This document shows positions 42,100-53,859 of a stretch of 64,000 bases of DNA, piece after piece (the first letter of the stretch is position 1; each line of letters starts with the position of its first letter). The stretch lies in contig AP019005.1 of the NCBI GenBank assembly GCA_003945285.1, positions 1 through 64,000 of the forward strand, written 5' to 3'. The DNA is from Hydrogenimonas sp. (GTDB lineage Bacteria > Campylobacterota > Campylobacteria > Campylobacterales > Hydrogenimonadaceae). Below the pieces are notes generated by a model that was not told the DNA's origin, searched no databases, and saw only the letters and a list, made by a program, of their open reading frames with translations. Made by a program: the position numbers and the translations under genes.

Positions 42100-43265
42100 A
42101 TGAAGAAGGTTCTAATACTGGGAGGAGTTTCGCCGGAGTGGAAGCGGCGATCTTTCTTCGGAAAAAGGTTACAGCGTTACGCTCGTTTCGGATCGTGACT
42201 TCTTTACATATATCCTACCTCCATCTGGATTCCACGGGGAGGTGACGCTCGAAGATGTAAGCATACCCTGAAGAGTCTCTCGGAGGTGCACGGTTTCGAA
42301 CTTGTGATAGATGAAGTGAAAGAGATACACTCCAAAGAGCGCAGGGTAGTTTGTGCAGGTGGAGAGTACAGATGCGAATATCTCGTTATCGCGATGGGTA
42401 GCGGAAAGGTGCAACATGAAGGAAAGAGCACTTTCTCTCCATATGCGGCAAACCGGAAGAGGCTGTGAAGATAAAAGAGCGCATAGACGATCTTGTGGCG
42501 AGAGGGGGCAGCAAGATCGCGATGGGGTTCGAGGCAACCCGAAAGACCCGAGCAATGTAAGAGGAGGACCGGCATTCGAGGTGATATTCAATCTCCACAA
42601 CATGCTCAAAAGCGCGGATCAGAGAGCGTTTCAGAGCTCACCTTCTTCGCGCCCATGGAGAAGCCGGGCGCCAGGATGAAACCCCAGGCGCTCAAGATGA
42701 TGGATCTCTACTTCAGCAGACTGGGGATCAAAAGCACTTCGGCAAGAAGATAAAGCGTTTCGAAGAGCGGAGTGGTTTTCGAAGACGACAGCAGGCTCGA
42801 GAGTGACTTTACGATGTTCATTCCGCCGGGGACGGCACCCTGTATTCAAAACTCGGATCTTCCCTTAACGAAGCGGGCCTTATTAAAATAAACGACTACT
42901 GCGAGGTGGTGCACGATTACGACGAGACACCGGAGTATTACAATATATTCGCCATAGGCGACTCGGCGGCCATTGACGGTCCGGACTGGAGAGCTAAGCA
43001 GGGGCATATCGCGGAAGTGATGGCGAGAAATACCGCGTTCAACATCGATGCGATAGCGAAAGGGAGCGATGAGCGCAAAGGGTACCTGGAGCACCTGAAC
43101 ATTCTATGTATCATGGACAGTGGCGACGGTGCCGCCTTTGTCTACAGGGACAACAGGGGCGGCAAGATGATACCGATGCCGATAGTGGGCCACTGGCTGA
43201 AAAAGGTGGGGTTGGTACTGCAGAAACTCGAAGCTCGGCAGAATCCGCGAATCCCCGGACTTTGA
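42100..43265 (+). CDS. Sulfide:quinone-reductase-like FAD oxidoreductase (many frameshifts)
   Basis: The pieced-together product, about 390 residues, begins MKKVLILGG-FAGVEAAIFL (dinucleotide-binding fold; one G of the GGxGxxG codons is missing at 42127), continues with SDRDFF-IYPTSIWIPRG, LVIAMGSG, an SQR-like middle, and the second FAD motif NIFAIGDSAAIDGPDWRAKQGH near 42950. The last 350 bases are in one clean frame. It is a membrane-associated flavoprotein of the sulfide:quinone reductase superfamily; the substrate is not certain. AGGAGG precedes the ATG. Confidence 0.75.
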
Positions 43266-43279
43266 AAAGAGGAGATGTA

Positions 43280-43669
43280 ATGCAAAAGATAGTGTTCAAA
43301 GAGAAGTACCCGGTCTACAGGACGACTGTAGCGAAGAGCGGTGCAGATTCAGAGATATAGATGAGATCGCAGAGTATCTCAAAGATAAGATTGAAAAGCA
43401 TCCTGTAGCTGTATATTAGCACTCTTCGACCACTATGAGCACACCAAGTCGCTAACCGAAGGTGAAGTTTCGGCCGATATTGTCGGAGCCAAAGATGTGG
43501 TGTTCTGCTTCGGAAAGGAGCTGAAGGTTCAGGGTGCTGGCAGTGCGCCCCCGGCTCCATCGGGATATGCGAAAGAGGCGACAGTTTCGTAATATCATTC
43601 ATGGAGGCACCGAATCCGCAGGCGAACGAAGCTATGATAGAGTGGGTCGAGTCTTTAGAGAACGGTTGA
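43280..43669 (+). CDS. DUF6858-like small protein (frameshifted)
   Basis: The reconstructed product, about 130 residues, starts MQKIVFKEKYPVYRTTV, contains RDIDEIAEYLKDKIEKHPVA, EGEVSADIVGAKDVVFCFG and ends NPQANEAMIEWVESLENG. I recall such proteins as DUF6858 in Campylobacterota, usually beside SQR-like or redox genes; function unknown. Three or more indels break the frame. The start is 14 bases after the SQR-like gene and has GGAGATG upstream, so they are likely co-transcribed. Confidence 0.55.
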
Positions 43670-43920
43670 GCCTTTTCCGGACAGCTGATTTACGGCTTTA
43701 CGGAGGAACGGACTTCTGTATTCCGCGCATCTGATATAATCGATTGTCGAAACCGGTACGCTTTTCAGGTAGTTTCGGCAGTTGTTGTTATGCAGAAAGT
43801 ATTCCAGTCTCAAAGACAGAGGTTTGCCTCTCTTTACTGTTTCGGTAGGGTCGCTGTCCCTCAGCCAAAGCTTGGGCTTCTTACCTTTGCGTAAATCGTC
43901 ACTATATAGAAAGTCGGAAA
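43670..43920. other. Unassigned 251-bp gap
   Basis: No gene recognised on the plus strand. A minus-strand frame of 90 codons spans 43655-43927 (MSFSDFLYSDDLRKG...), but it overlaps the DUF6858-like gene and matches nothing I know. It could hold a broken small gene, a promoter for the antiporter, or both. Confidence 0.3.
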
Positions 43921-45504
43921 ATGACATATCTTACCATCATTCTTACCGCCATATTTCTGTCGGGTTGCTATAAACTCGGTACTCAAGAGAGTCGATTCCG
44001 ACCATAATAGGCATATCGCCACCGGTGTAGCGATATCGGCTATTTTCGATCTGCACGGAAGCTACGAAGAGCTTGGAGAGATAGCCGAGTTCGGTATCGT
44101 ATTTCTGATGTTTACGATCGGGTTGGAGTTTTCGTTCAGGCGCCTTGGCGATGCGCAAAGAGGTGCTTCTTTCGGCTCTATGCAACTTCTGCTCAGCGCC
44201 CTTATTTTCGGGCTGGTCGCTTACTGGTACGGCATGACGCTTCAGGGGCGATTATTACCGGTTTCGCCCTGGCGCTCTCTTCGACCGCCATCGTTTTGAA
44301 AACCCTGAACGAAACCGGAGAGGTTCAGGCACCCTACGGCAGAAAGTCTGTCGGCATTCTGATCTTCCAGGATATGGCTGTCATTCCGATACTTCTAATG
44401 ATTACGATCTTCTTTCCGACAGTACCGATATCGGGGAGATGCTCCAGATTATAGCGATAGACGCCGTAATCGTCGTAGCCATAATTTATCTTCTGGGTAA
44501 ATATGTATTCGAGTGGCCTTAGCTGGGTTATAAAGGCCGACTCTTCCGAGATATTCATGGAACGGTACTCTTTCTGGTCATGGGATCGGCTGAGCTGGCG
44601 CACCTTTTCGGTTTATACTCTCGGAGCCTTCCTCGCGGGCATGATGCTGGCCGAAACACACTACAAGTACCAGATAGAGGCGGAGCTTATCCCGTTCAGA
44701 GATCTGCTTCTGGGACTCTTTTTCGTAACGGTCGGTATGCAGATAGATCTTCAGGCGGTCTCCGAGAATATCGGGTGGATAGTGCTTGCCGCCGTTGTCA
44801 TTATGGTTATAAAATTTGCCGTCATACTCTTTTTCATGCGTTTTTCACGCGCGCCAGATGCTGTAAAGACAGCTCTTGCGCTTTCGCAGGTGGGCGAGTT
44901 CTCGCTTGCGGTCTTCGCTCTCGCCTCTTCAGGCGGACTTCTCGATCCGAGATCGGTGCAGATAATCCTGTCGGCGGTTGTCCTATCGATGGTCTTTTCG
45001 GTTTTATTCTCGCCAACATACGCAGAATCGCGGACCTATTCTACCGGGAGCCGGAGATGGTGCCGATTCTCCACTCGACAGGATTCAGAGATCATATCGT
45101 AGTCTGCGGCTTCGGCCTTTGGGGCGCCACGTCGTGAAGGAGCTCAAAAGCAGGGTGTGCAGTATCTGATACTCGAACATGATATTCACAGGATGGAACT
45201 CGGTCAGAAGATGGGAGAACCTATATTTTTCGCCAATGCGGCAAATGAAGAGGTTCTTAAAAATTTCGATGTCGACAAGGCAAGTGCAGTTATCGTAGCG
45301 GTCGACAATCCGAGTCACCTGCGGCTTATATGTGAAGCCCTCAACCGTGTTGCGCCTATGGCCAATATCGTCGTAAAGGTGCAGAGTGAAGTGGAGGCAG
45401 AGATGGTCGACGACCTCAAAATTGATCACCTGGTTATTCAGAGCGAGGAGATGGCGAAAAGGTTGGTGGCGGAGGCCATGCGCCGCAGACTCGGAGTACC
45501 GTAA
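43921..45504 (+). CDS. KefB-type monovalent cation:proton antiporter with TrkA-N domain (many frameshifts)
   Basis: CPA2-family membrane protein of about 530 residues. Fragments in order: MTYLTIILTAIFLS, IPTIIGYIATGVAIS, EFGIVFLMFTIGLEFS, ITGFALALSSTAIVLKTLNETGE, GILIFQDMAVIPILL, AFLAGMMLAETHYKYQIEAE, RDLLLGLFFVTVGMQID, ALALSQVGEFSLAVFALA. A cytoplasmic TrkA-N domain follows (HIVVCGFG and QYLILEHDIHRMEL), ending RRRLGVP. Exports K+ or Na+ in exchange for protons; which ion is not clear. Confidence 0.85.
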
Positions 45505-45591
45505 ATGCATCCCGCACAAGGCGCATCTTAGCACCTCTTTGATAAAATTACGAAACCAATAGAAGTCTAATAAAGAGACGGCGAGGCTGAT

Positions 45592-47169
45592 ATGACAAAA
45601 TATATTTTCGTTACGGGCGGGCTTTTGAGTTCCCTGGGCAAAGGAATCACGGCGGCAAGTATCGGCACGCTGTTGAAACAGACCGGGATGGATGTCTCGA
45701 TTTTGAAGATGGACCCCTATCTGAACATGGATCCGGGCACGATGAGCCCGCTGGAGCACGGTGAGGTTTTCGTCACTGCCGACGGTGCCGAGACGGATCT
45801 GGACCTCGGCCACTACGAGCGCTTCTTGAATGTGGACTTGAGCAAGAAGAACAACTTCACGACCGGCCAGATATACCACTCCGTTCTTACCAAGGAGCGA
45901 AAGAGTACCTGGGCAAGACAATACAGGTGGTTCCCCATATCGTCGGTGAAGTTAAGCAGAGAATATTCGAGGCAGGCAAGGGAGGATCTGTTGATAGTCG
46001 AGCTCGGCGGAACGGTCGGAGATATCGAGGGCTCCCCTTTCTCGAGACGATACGCCAGATAAAGCATGAACTCGGGAGCGAAAGGGTCATTAACATACAT
46101 GTGACTCTCGTACTACATCCAGGCCGCCGGTGAGCTGAAGACGAAGCCTACACAGCATAGCGTGCAGGAGCTGAGGCGTATCGGTATCACCCGCATATGA
46201 TAATAGCCCGTCGCGAAAAGCCTCTGCCCAAGGGCTGAAAGAAGATCGCAGTCAGCCGCGACGTAGATATGGACAGTGTCATAGAGTGCATGGATGCCCC
46301 ACGATCCATCAGGTGCCTCTCAATTTTCTCAAAGACGGCATAATGCACCCCTTATCAAACGTTTCCGATTGGCGGACGGCGAGCCCAACATGGAAGAGGG
46401 ATATTCTCGTAAAACGTATTATTGCGCCCCGTGACGAGATAACCATCGCGTTCGTAGGAAGCATCTGAATCTGAAAGAGTCGTACAAATCGTTGACCGAG
46501 GCGCCCATTCACGCGGGAGCGGCACCAGATACGAAGATAAACATACGCTGGGTTGACAGCGAGGATATAGAAGAGAAGGGTATCGAAGAGACTATCGGAG
46601 ATGTCGACGGAATTCTGGTCGCCGGGGATCGGCGTTCGGGGGTGTCGAGGGAAGATAGAGGCTATACGCCATGCCAGAGTCAACAAGATTCCCTACCTCG
46701 GCATCTGTCCTCGGAACTGAGTATTATAGAGTTCTCAAGAAACGTTCTGGGGCTGGAGGGGCAAACTCCGTAGAGTTCGACCCGGAGACAAAGAGCCGGT
46801 AATCTACCTGATCGACGAGTTTATCGACCACGCCGGGCGGAAGCAGGTCAGACAAAAAAGTCCCCGGGGGTACGATGAGGCTCGGGCCTATCCCGCGAAA
46901 TCAAAGAGGACGAAGTTCTTCGAGGCTACGGCGGCAAGCGGATCATATATGCACAGGCACAGATACGAGGCAAACCCGGCATACAGGAAGGCGCTGGAGA
47001 AGGGGCATGATCGTATCGGAGAGTCGAACACTCTTATCGAGGCTGTCGAGGTGGGGCACCTGTGGTTCCTTGGGTGCAGTTTCACCCCGAGTTCACATCC
47101 AGAGCAAAATCCAACCCATCCATACTGGCATTCGCAAAGGCATCTTTGAGCGCAAAACTCCGAGAATGA
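45592..47169 (+). CDS. pyrG: CTP synthase (many frameshifts)
   Basis: Makes CTP from UTP and glutamine. The synthetase domain starts [19 protein letters not shown] with the P-loop, followed by [21 protein letters not shown] and [11 protein letters not shown]; the glutaminase domain starts near 46400 ([16 protein letters not shown]-like) and includes [11 protein letters not shown] (the Cys loop region, broken), [13 protein letters not shown] and the terminal [12 protein letters not shown] and [13 protein letters not shown] blocks. Stop TGA 47167-47169 restores the ending [10 protein letters not shown]. An essential gene broken by many indels is strong evidence for bad sequence. Confidence 0.92.
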
Positions 47170-48757
47170 GTAGGTTTGCGCGGGAAGCCACCGCGGACGT
47201 GATGAACTGCCTACGCTCTGCAAAGCCGAAATAGAGGCGATACTGACGGCCCGTTTCCGTGACGGGTTCAAAGAGCTGAAAGATCTCCCCAGCCCTTTCG
47301 ATCTTCACGATATGTCGAGAGCGGCGGATAGAATAGCGCTTGCGGTAGAGCGGAAGAGCGCATAACCGTCGTAGGGGACTACGATGTAGACGGAGTGGTT
47401 TCGAGTGCGATCATGGAGGAGTTTTCGAGCTGATAGGCCACCCGGTCGATACGGTCATTCCGAACCGTTTCAGGGACGGCTACGGCGTCTCCCGGCCCTT
47501 CTGGAGAGAATCGATGCCGATCTGATAATAACCGTCGACAACGGCATAGGAGCGTTCGAAGTCGCAAGGGGTGCAAAAGGGCGCGGCATAGACCTGATCA
47601 TAACGGATCACCATACGGCCTCTGAGATTCTGCCCGACGCATACGCGATAGTGAACCCCAAAAAGAGTGAATGCGTCTTCGCCTACCCGGATATATGCGG
47701 AGCGCAGGTTGCCTGGTTTCTTGTCGGCGCTTTGAAAAGAGGCTTGGGGTGGAGCTTGCGATGTCGAAGTTTCTCGATCTTCTGGCGCCAGCCATAGTGG
47801 CCGATGCGATGCCACCGCTATCTATAAACCGGGTATTGTACAAAAGGCTCTCCATGCTCTCCGCATCCAAAAGACCCGCTTTCGAGGCGGCAGGGGCCTA
47901 TCTCGGCAAAAGAGTTTCGCCGCCATGGATATCGGTTTCTCTATCGCTCCCAGGATAAACAGTGCGGGTAGAATGGAGGATGCTTCTATGCTCTGAGATT
48001 TTGAGATCGTCGGATATGGTTGAAGCCAGCCGCCACTGGCTCAGGCTGGAGGAGCTGAATCGCCTTCGCCGCGATACCGAAGCGCAGACGACTAGAGGCG
48101 ATGGAGCTGGCCGATCCGGATGCGCCGGTCATAGTGGTGGCAAAAGAGGGTTGGCACGAGGGCGTAGTCGGCATAGTCGCATCCCGCCTTGTGGAGATTC
48201 AAAAGCCGTCGATCGTACCATATATAATGGAAGGGCGAAAGGGCGGCAGAAGCGTTGGGGAGGTTGACCTATTCGAGCTCCTTCGAGCGTGAAAGACATA
48301 TGTCCGGCTTCGGTGGCACAAGATGGCCGCGATTGAGCCGTGCGGAGGAGTCTATAGATCTTTTCAGGTCCGATATATGCAGGTATGCCGGTGAGATAGA
48401 TCCGGACTCTTCATTCCCGCAGACAATGTGATGGGCCTGCTTCCGCTGGATGAGATAGTTGGACTTATGGAGCTGTTGGAGCGTTTCGAACCGTACGGGA
48501 GGCGAACAGCCGTCCCGCTTTCTCATTCCCGATGTAGAGGTTATGGAGGCCAGGACGATAGGTGCCGACGGAAACCATCTCAAGCTTCTGGTCGGAAACG
48601 GCAGAAAAACGGTTGAAGCCATTCAGTTCGGATTCGAGAGAGAGGTGAAAGGGTGAGCGCATAACGCTGACCGGCGCCGCAGGTAAACGAATTCAACGAC
48701 AGGCGCTCCATACAGCGCTTGTGGATAAGATGGTTTCCGGCACAGCGGCTCGGTGCC
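47166..48757 (+). CDS. recJ: Single-stranded-DNA exonuclease RecJ (many frameshifts)
   Basis: 5'-3' exonuclease of recombination and mismatch repair. Ordered fragments: LKDLPSPFDLHDMSRAADRI, ITVVGDYDVDGVVSSAIMEEF (DHH motif 1), DLIITVDNGIGAFE, DLIITDHHTASEILPDAYAIVNPK (DHH motif), AQVAWFLVGAL, SIAPRINSAGRMEDA, VVAKEGWHEGVVGIVASRL, and the C-terminal OB-like part NHLKLLVGNGRKTVEAI. The ATG at 47166 overlaps the pyrG stop. The exact 3' end is unclear because the final frame is broken. Confidence 0.88.
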
Positions 48758-48990
48758 TGACAGACCTTGCACGGCATATGTCCCGCCAGACGCTTCAAAA
48801 TACCAAAACCGCCGATGTCTCCTGTAATGCGGCGGGCACGTGGTTTTACCCTGTTTTTCCGCTAAAATTCCGCGGTTGTCAATTTTGTGTAACCGTCAGT
48901 CATGGATTTATACGCAAAAAGCGCCGCATCAGAGATAGTTTGCGGCAAGTAATATAATAATTACAGTGGTACACAAACAGGAGTTATATT

Positions 48991-50454
48991 ATGAATAAGA
49001 AAGAGTTAATCAAGAGCAGGGATATCATCGAGGATATTCTGCGGAAGAGGGCATAAGTCGCCGTGATGCGCTCAAACTTATGGGTTGGCGGTGCCGCGGC
49101 TATGTTCGAGGAGGAGTTCCGCTTCGGCGGAAGAGGGCGGTGAGCCGACCAGCAGTGCCAAAGCCCGTATTCTGATTGTGGGCGGAGGAACGGGCGGAGT
49201 CCTGATAAGCGCCCGTCTGCGCCGAGCCGCCCCAATGCGGAGATAACAATAATAGCCCCAACGATATTCCTCTTTACCAGCCCGGTCAGGTTTTATGGTC
49301 GCGGGGCTCTATACCGAAGATGACATACGCAAACCGAATGCAGATCTGATGCCCGACGGCGTCAAGGGATAAGAGACGAGGTGAAGAGTTTCGATCCAGA
49401 CGCAAACCTGGTGGAGACGGCAAAAACGGGAAGGTGAAGTACGATTTTCTCGTAGTCGCCACTGGATTGCAGTACAACCACGAGGGTATAGAGGGTATGC
49501 GCCCTGAGCTTGTCGGCAAGAACGGCATATCGAGCGTCTATCTCAATGACCCTGCAAAGGTACGGCAAGGGGAGGAACCGCTACATGGGAGTGGTTCAGC
49601 ACCAGAGCCGCGGCGGAAAAGGCAAGTGAACAGAGCCCCGTTACCGCCATATACCAGCCCGACAAACCGATAAAGTGTGGAGGGGCTCCGGAAGATTCTC
49701 TATCTGAGTGACGATTTTCTGAGGGGCAACGGTCCTCGGAGGGCAGATGTCCACAGGAACGTCAAAGCTCTCTTCTGTAAAAGGGCTCCAAGCTCTTCAG
49801 TCTGCCAGGGTACAATAAAACTCTTGTGGATGAAGTGACTCGGATGTACGGGAATATAACGGATAAGTGGAACCATATTCTCAGAAAGATCGACCCAGCA
49901 AAGAAGGTGGCGACATTCGAACATATCTACCAGGTAAAAGGGAGTATGACCCGGATCTCGAAGAGTACGATATGATTACCAAAAGAGAGACGGTTGAGAT
50001 AGGGTACGACTTTATCCATGTCGTTCCGCCGATGAAGGCGGTCGACGCCGTAGCCGATTCACCGTTAGGGTGGCAGAAGGGTAGCGCAAAAGGGTGGTTC
50101 GCCCATGATCGCTACACTCTTCAGCATATGAAGTATAAAAATGTCTTCGGTATCGGAGATATTTTGGGTATTCCGCTCGGCAAGACCGGAGGTTCGGCAA
50201 GGCACCATGGGCCTGTTATCCAGAAAACCTGACCGCCGCGATGGAGGGAAAAGATCTGCCCGCGAAATTCGACGGCTATACGGTATGCCCGCTGAAGACA
50301 CAGTACGGAAAGATTATGCTCGCGGAGTTCAACTACGACGGTCCGGCGCCATCTTTCCTCTGATCCGACGAAGCCGCGCTGGATATGGTGGGCTTTTGAC
50401 CTTTACCTTCTGAAGCCAATGTACTGGAACCTTATGATGCGCGGTCTGATGTAG
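48991..50454 (+). CDS. Second SQR-like FAD oxidoreductase with Tat-like N-terminus (many frameshifts)
   Basis: The reconstructed product, about 485 residues, starts MNKKELIKSRDIIEDIL, then has SRRDALKLMG followed by a Gly/Ala stretch (a Tat-like signal), the dinucleotide motif ARILIVGGGTGGVL, PNDIPLYQPGQVFMVAGLYT, FLVVATGLQYNHEGIEGM, KWNHILRKIDPAKKVATFEH and the second FAD site KNVFGIGDILGIPLGKTGGSARHHG. It ends with a hydrophobic tail (LYLLKPMYWNLMM) that would bind the membrane. Resembles type-specific sulfide:quinone or FCSD-like reductases. TATAAT at 48953-48958 is a likely -10 box. Confidence 0.75.
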
Positions 50455-50498
50455 GTCCTGCCATTCCCCTGTTCGGGGATTTCAGCTTCAAAAATGTT

Positions 50499-50719
50499 AT
50501 GCGATACCTGAAACGTGAACTACTTATACTTTTGGTACTCTTTTTGTTCTATCTTTCGGAATGCACGCAAAAGAGTGCCTGGCTCCTCTGAGCATATAAA
50601 GCTCTGCCTCAGAGCCCTTTGGGTATGCTTCATCCGATATATATCACCTTCGGTCTCTACCTTTTCCGATCTGGCCCGCGAGGCTACTGTTCAGGGGTCA
50701 AAGAGTTGCGAAGAGATAG
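50499..50719 (+). CDS. Small two-helix membrane protein (frameshifted)
   Basis: Reconstructed: MRYLKRELLILLVLFLF, a periplasmic part with LAP-EHIKALPQSPLGMLHPIYITFGLYLF, and a positively charged end RLLFRG. About 70 residues, two hydrophobic helices. I have no name for it; it lies directly between the SQR-like flavoprotein and hemJ and may be co-expressed with them. The 134 bases after its stop (to 50853) show nothing I can support. Confidence 0.5.
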
Positions 50720-50853
50720 GCGGAAGATGTGTAGGTTTGCCCGAAATCGTGGGAGCCGATGACGGTGTGCCTCACTCTTTTGAAGCTATGGGAGAACGAA
50801 AGGGCGGCCGGCCCCGAAAATCAGTTTTGCCTAATATGGTCAAGGAAAGATAG

Positions 50854-51282
50854 ATGGAATACTACAACTGGATACTTGCGTTTCATGTCATGAGTTTCAT
50901 TAGCTGGATGGCGATGCTCTTTTACCAGCCGAGGCTCTATGTCTACCATCAGAGCATGCCGATAACGAAGGGTTTGTCGAGGTGGTCAAGATTCAGGAGA
51001 ACAAGCTCTACAACTTTATAGGAGTTCCGGCGATGTGGGCAACCGTTTTGAGCGGTACTGCTATGATAATGCTCAAACCCTGCGCTCTTTAAGAGCGGTA
51101 TGTGGCTCCATATAAAGCTGACCGCGGCACTTGCCTATAGCCTACCACTTCTCTTGGATGGTTAAAGAGGAGGCTCCATGCCGGCAACTGCACCAAAACG
51201 GAAAGTTTTCAGGGCCTACAACGAGGTTCCGACGATTCTAAGGATAGTCATCGTCATAATGGTGGTGGTGAAACCGGTATGA
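50854..51282 (+). CDS. hemJ: Protoporphyrinogen oxidase HemJ (frameshifted)
   Basis: Oxidises protoporphyrinogen IX in haem synthesis. MEYYNWILAFHVMSFISWMAMLFYQPRLYVYH, with the conserved His in the first helix, then FVEVVKIQENKLYNFIGVPAMWATVLSG, WLHIKLTAALA and the C-terminal FRAYNEVPTILRIVIVIMVVVKP match the HemJ (UPF0093) family of about 145 residues over its length. Several single-base deletions break the frame. Confidence 0.88.
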
Positions 51283-52354
51283 AAAGCGATAACGACGCTA
51301 TAGAGTATTCGGAAGCTCTGAATAGGGGATAATAAAGTCCCACATAGGGTTCGCGAAGAGAAACGGCGTCTCCTTTGCCATGCTCTGTTTCGAGATGAAA
51401 CTGCCGGAACCGAAAGATAGGTCGTTTGAAGATGCGGTCTCCAACTTCAGGAGCTGACCGACTTCTCCGTTTTGATGCTCTGTAGGAGGGGTATGCTCTT
51501 TACGTTCCTGAAAGATATTCACCTTCACCGTGCCGTGCAGGTGGCGAAAAATATACAGGAGACCCTGCTGAAAGATACCGGTGTCTCAATAGTCAATGCG
51601 GCACTTACCGTGATTGATGAAGGTGACAGCTACGAAACGCTGATGGGCAGAATGGAGCGGTATATGGAGCAGGCCAGAAGATACGGTGAGGGGAAGATAT
51701 GTTACGGTACTTCGAAATATGACTTCTGTGCAAACGGGGGAGAAAGAGATTTTCGCAGACTTCTTTTCCGATCAGAAGCGGGTCACCATCTACAATTTCT
51801 ATAAAGGTATGCCGCTTAGTGAAGACGCGCGGTGCTGGGTAGGTGACGGACTGTTCGGCTCAAGACATCGCTCGCCAAAGCCGCTTTTGAAAAACGAGCC
51901 TTTCACCTTTATAAAGCATCCGCTTTTGCCCGATACCTCAAGGCCGACATTGTAAACGCTTTACCGAATCGTGCGGAGGTTGTGTTGACCAACCTGAGGT
52001 TCATAGACAAGTCCCCGGTCGACAGAGAGAATATTTGTGTAATGCCCGATGAGCCCATAGATATTACTATTGAGTGTGCGGACGGGGCGGAGCTTTACGG
52101 TACCGTTCACAGTCTGGCGGTCAATTCTATAGCTGTCAAACTGAAAAGACCCAAAGATGCCGACCGGTGCCTGTCCGAGAGGGAGGTACATGTTATGCTC
52201 GCCTTCGATTTGAAAGAGCAACAGGAACGAAAACACATATTCGAATTTCGGCCGTGCCGCCAGTCGTGAGAATGATCAGGCGGTCTTTTCCATATATCCA
52301 AACCACTTTTTCAAGCAGAAGATAGAAGGATATATCGCCCTGCAAAGAGAGTAG
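51279..52354 (+). CDS. Degenerate GGDEF domain plus PilZ-like C-terminus (frameshifted)
   Basis: Reconstructed length about 355 residues. The N-terminal half (MKSDNDAIEYSEAL ... ) ends with SIVNAALTVIDEGDSYETL and MERYMEQARRYGEG, which resembles the C-terminal part of a GGDEF domain, but no GGDEF motif is seen. The C-terminal 120 residues (FIDKSPVDRENICVM, ELYGTVHSLAVNSIAVKLK) look like a PilZ-type c-di-GMP-binding barrel, without the typical RxxxR. Probably a c-di-GMP-related regulator; moderate certainty. It overlaps the hemJ stop (ATGA). Confidence 0.5.
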
Positions 52355-52432
52355 CTCATAACGATTATGCAGAAGATGGTACTGAATTTCTATCAGGGTT
52401 AGCAAAACCCGAAAATGACTGGATAGTAGTTG

Positions 52433-52540
52433 GTTACGACCGTTGCCGCCATGAATTTTGCAAAAATTATCGACGCACCCGGCCCTCACACCTCAAACTT
52501 TTCCGGAACAGCCCCGCGCAGGCATAATTAACGGTTTCAC
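52433..52540. repeat. Partial, diverged copy of the 39.5-kb element
   Basis: GTTACGACCGTTGCCGCC ... ATCGACGCACCCGG ... CCTCAAACTTTTCCGG ... GCGCAGGCAT ... CGGTTTCA lines up with the core of 39546-39710 along its length, at roughly two bases in three. The terminal inverted repeats are missing. It lies in the gap between the PilZ-like gene and the minus-strand genes. Confidence 0.5.
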
Positions 52541-52610
52541 CCTTGCTACTGCGGGCTACCGGAGAGGAGATGATGTCGCGCCGTTTGAGCAATATCGATT
52601 GGGGTGAAGG

Positions 52611-52828
52611 TCAGCTGTACTCATCCATGGAGAGGTAGCCGCCGATAAGGAGGGTGACGACGGCCGCTATGTTTATATAGAGTATATGGCGGGTTCCGTT
52701 ATCTTTTGCAAAGAGGCCGGCCACCGGTTCGCTTAAAGTTGGGATTCGTGGTAGCCCCAGTAGAACATGGCCATGGCCGCAAAGAGGAGAAATATCCCTA
52801 TTCTCTTTTCAAAAGCGCCCTTCGTCAA
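52611..52828 (-). CDS. Small two-helix membrane protein downstream of nifU (frameshifted)
   Basis: On the minus strand LTKGAFEKRIGIFLLFAA and MAMFYWGYHES form a first helix; after a break, RHILYINIAAVVTLLIGGYLSMDEYS gives the second helix and the C-terminus. About 70 residues. The possible start is TTG at 52828, about 36 bases after the nifU stop. No family recognised. Confidence 0.4.
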
Positions 52829-52864
52829 GTTGGAAACTGCCGGGCTAAACCCGGTTTTAGCCGG

Positions 52865-53822
52865 TTAGATCGGCAGTACGCGGATGTTCGATCCAGCTTC
52901 TCTTTGAGAACCGACTCTATGGCGTAGAGTGTCCCGGTCGTGGAGCTTGCATTCCCGAACAGGCTCCCAGATACCTGATGTAGACATCCGTGTACCGTCC
53001 GTTCTGCTTGACATCCAGAACCTCCATGCCGTCCATGATCAGATACTGCCTTACGCTTTCGTCTATTACGCTGTCGATGGCTTTTATCTTCTGTACCAGT
53101 GTCATATCGTTGAATGATAGCTCTTCGCCGGCCGCCTGCTTCTCGACAGTCTCTTTGAGCTCCTCCATCTCTTTTCTGACATCGGCCAGAATATCTACGA
53201 GATAGTACTCACGCTCTTCGTGCCCTCCGGGCTTGATACAGCTCTTTCAGAATGCACCGGATTTGTATAGTCGGTAATCTCCTTACCGTCTTGAGGTCGT
53301 TGAGCTTTATTACCCCTGATCGTCCTAGACTTACACGCGCACATTCGCAGACGATGATCTCATCTTCGAAGCTGTCCATATCCACCCCTTGTAGATAGAG
53401 GCCGCCTTTTATAACGTCGCAGGCCATGACGGAGCAGTGCATCTTCTGCGGAGGAACGGCAGGGTTTCAGGTGTGTCGCGCATCGCCTTTTCAACGTCTA
53501 TGTTGGTGATCTTAACCGCCCCATCAACGGTTTTACCCTTTACAGAGTTCGACCATCGTATCGGAACTGGCGATAGCTGTTCCGCCATCCGAAGCTTGAA
53601 CTTCGCTTCCAGAATCTTGTCGGTTTTGGGGTCTACTATCCAGTAGAGGCGGACGGCGTCACCGCAACTTTCGGCACCGAAATCGGCGACTATAAGCTCT
53701 CCGCCGAGACGTTTCGCATCCTCTTCTGTAAGTTCGCCCTGGTTTTCGGGTTGTTCATCAACTCCTGCACCTTCTGGCTGTAATCCTCCCAGATCGCCGC
53801 CTATCAAATCCTGTTTTGCCAT
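52865..53822 (-). CDS. nifU: Fe-S cluster scaffold protein NifU (frameshifted)
   Basis: Assembles Fe-S clusters from sulfur supplied by NifS. N-terminal IscU-like domain: MAKQDLIGGDLG, GELTEEDAKRLGGELIVADFGAESCGDAVRLYW, VDGAVKITNIDVEKAMRDTPETLP. Central [2Fe-2S] domain: IIVCECARVSLG, IKLNDLKTV and a broken CKSCIKPGGHEER-type end. C-terminal NifU domain: AIDSVIDESVRQYLIMDGMEVLDVK and YIRYLGACSGC. The layout is that of the Helicobacter/Campylobacter NifU, about 325 residues. The final LDRNIRVLPI and TAA at 52865-52867 are restored by one base. Confidence 0.92.
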
Positions 53823-53859
53823 AATATTTTCTCCTGTAGTGCTTTATGCTTTTACTGTT

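Noticed and set aside
43655-43927. 90-codon minus-strand frame between the DUF6858-like gene and the antiporter
   Set aside because: It overlaps a recognisable plus-strand gene at one end and has no known relatives or ribosome-binding site; left as unassigned.
40559-45504. A cluster of pseudogenes marking a decayed island
   Set aside because: The same damage affects essential genes further right and starts abruptly, so it is a sequence-quality effect, not gene decay.
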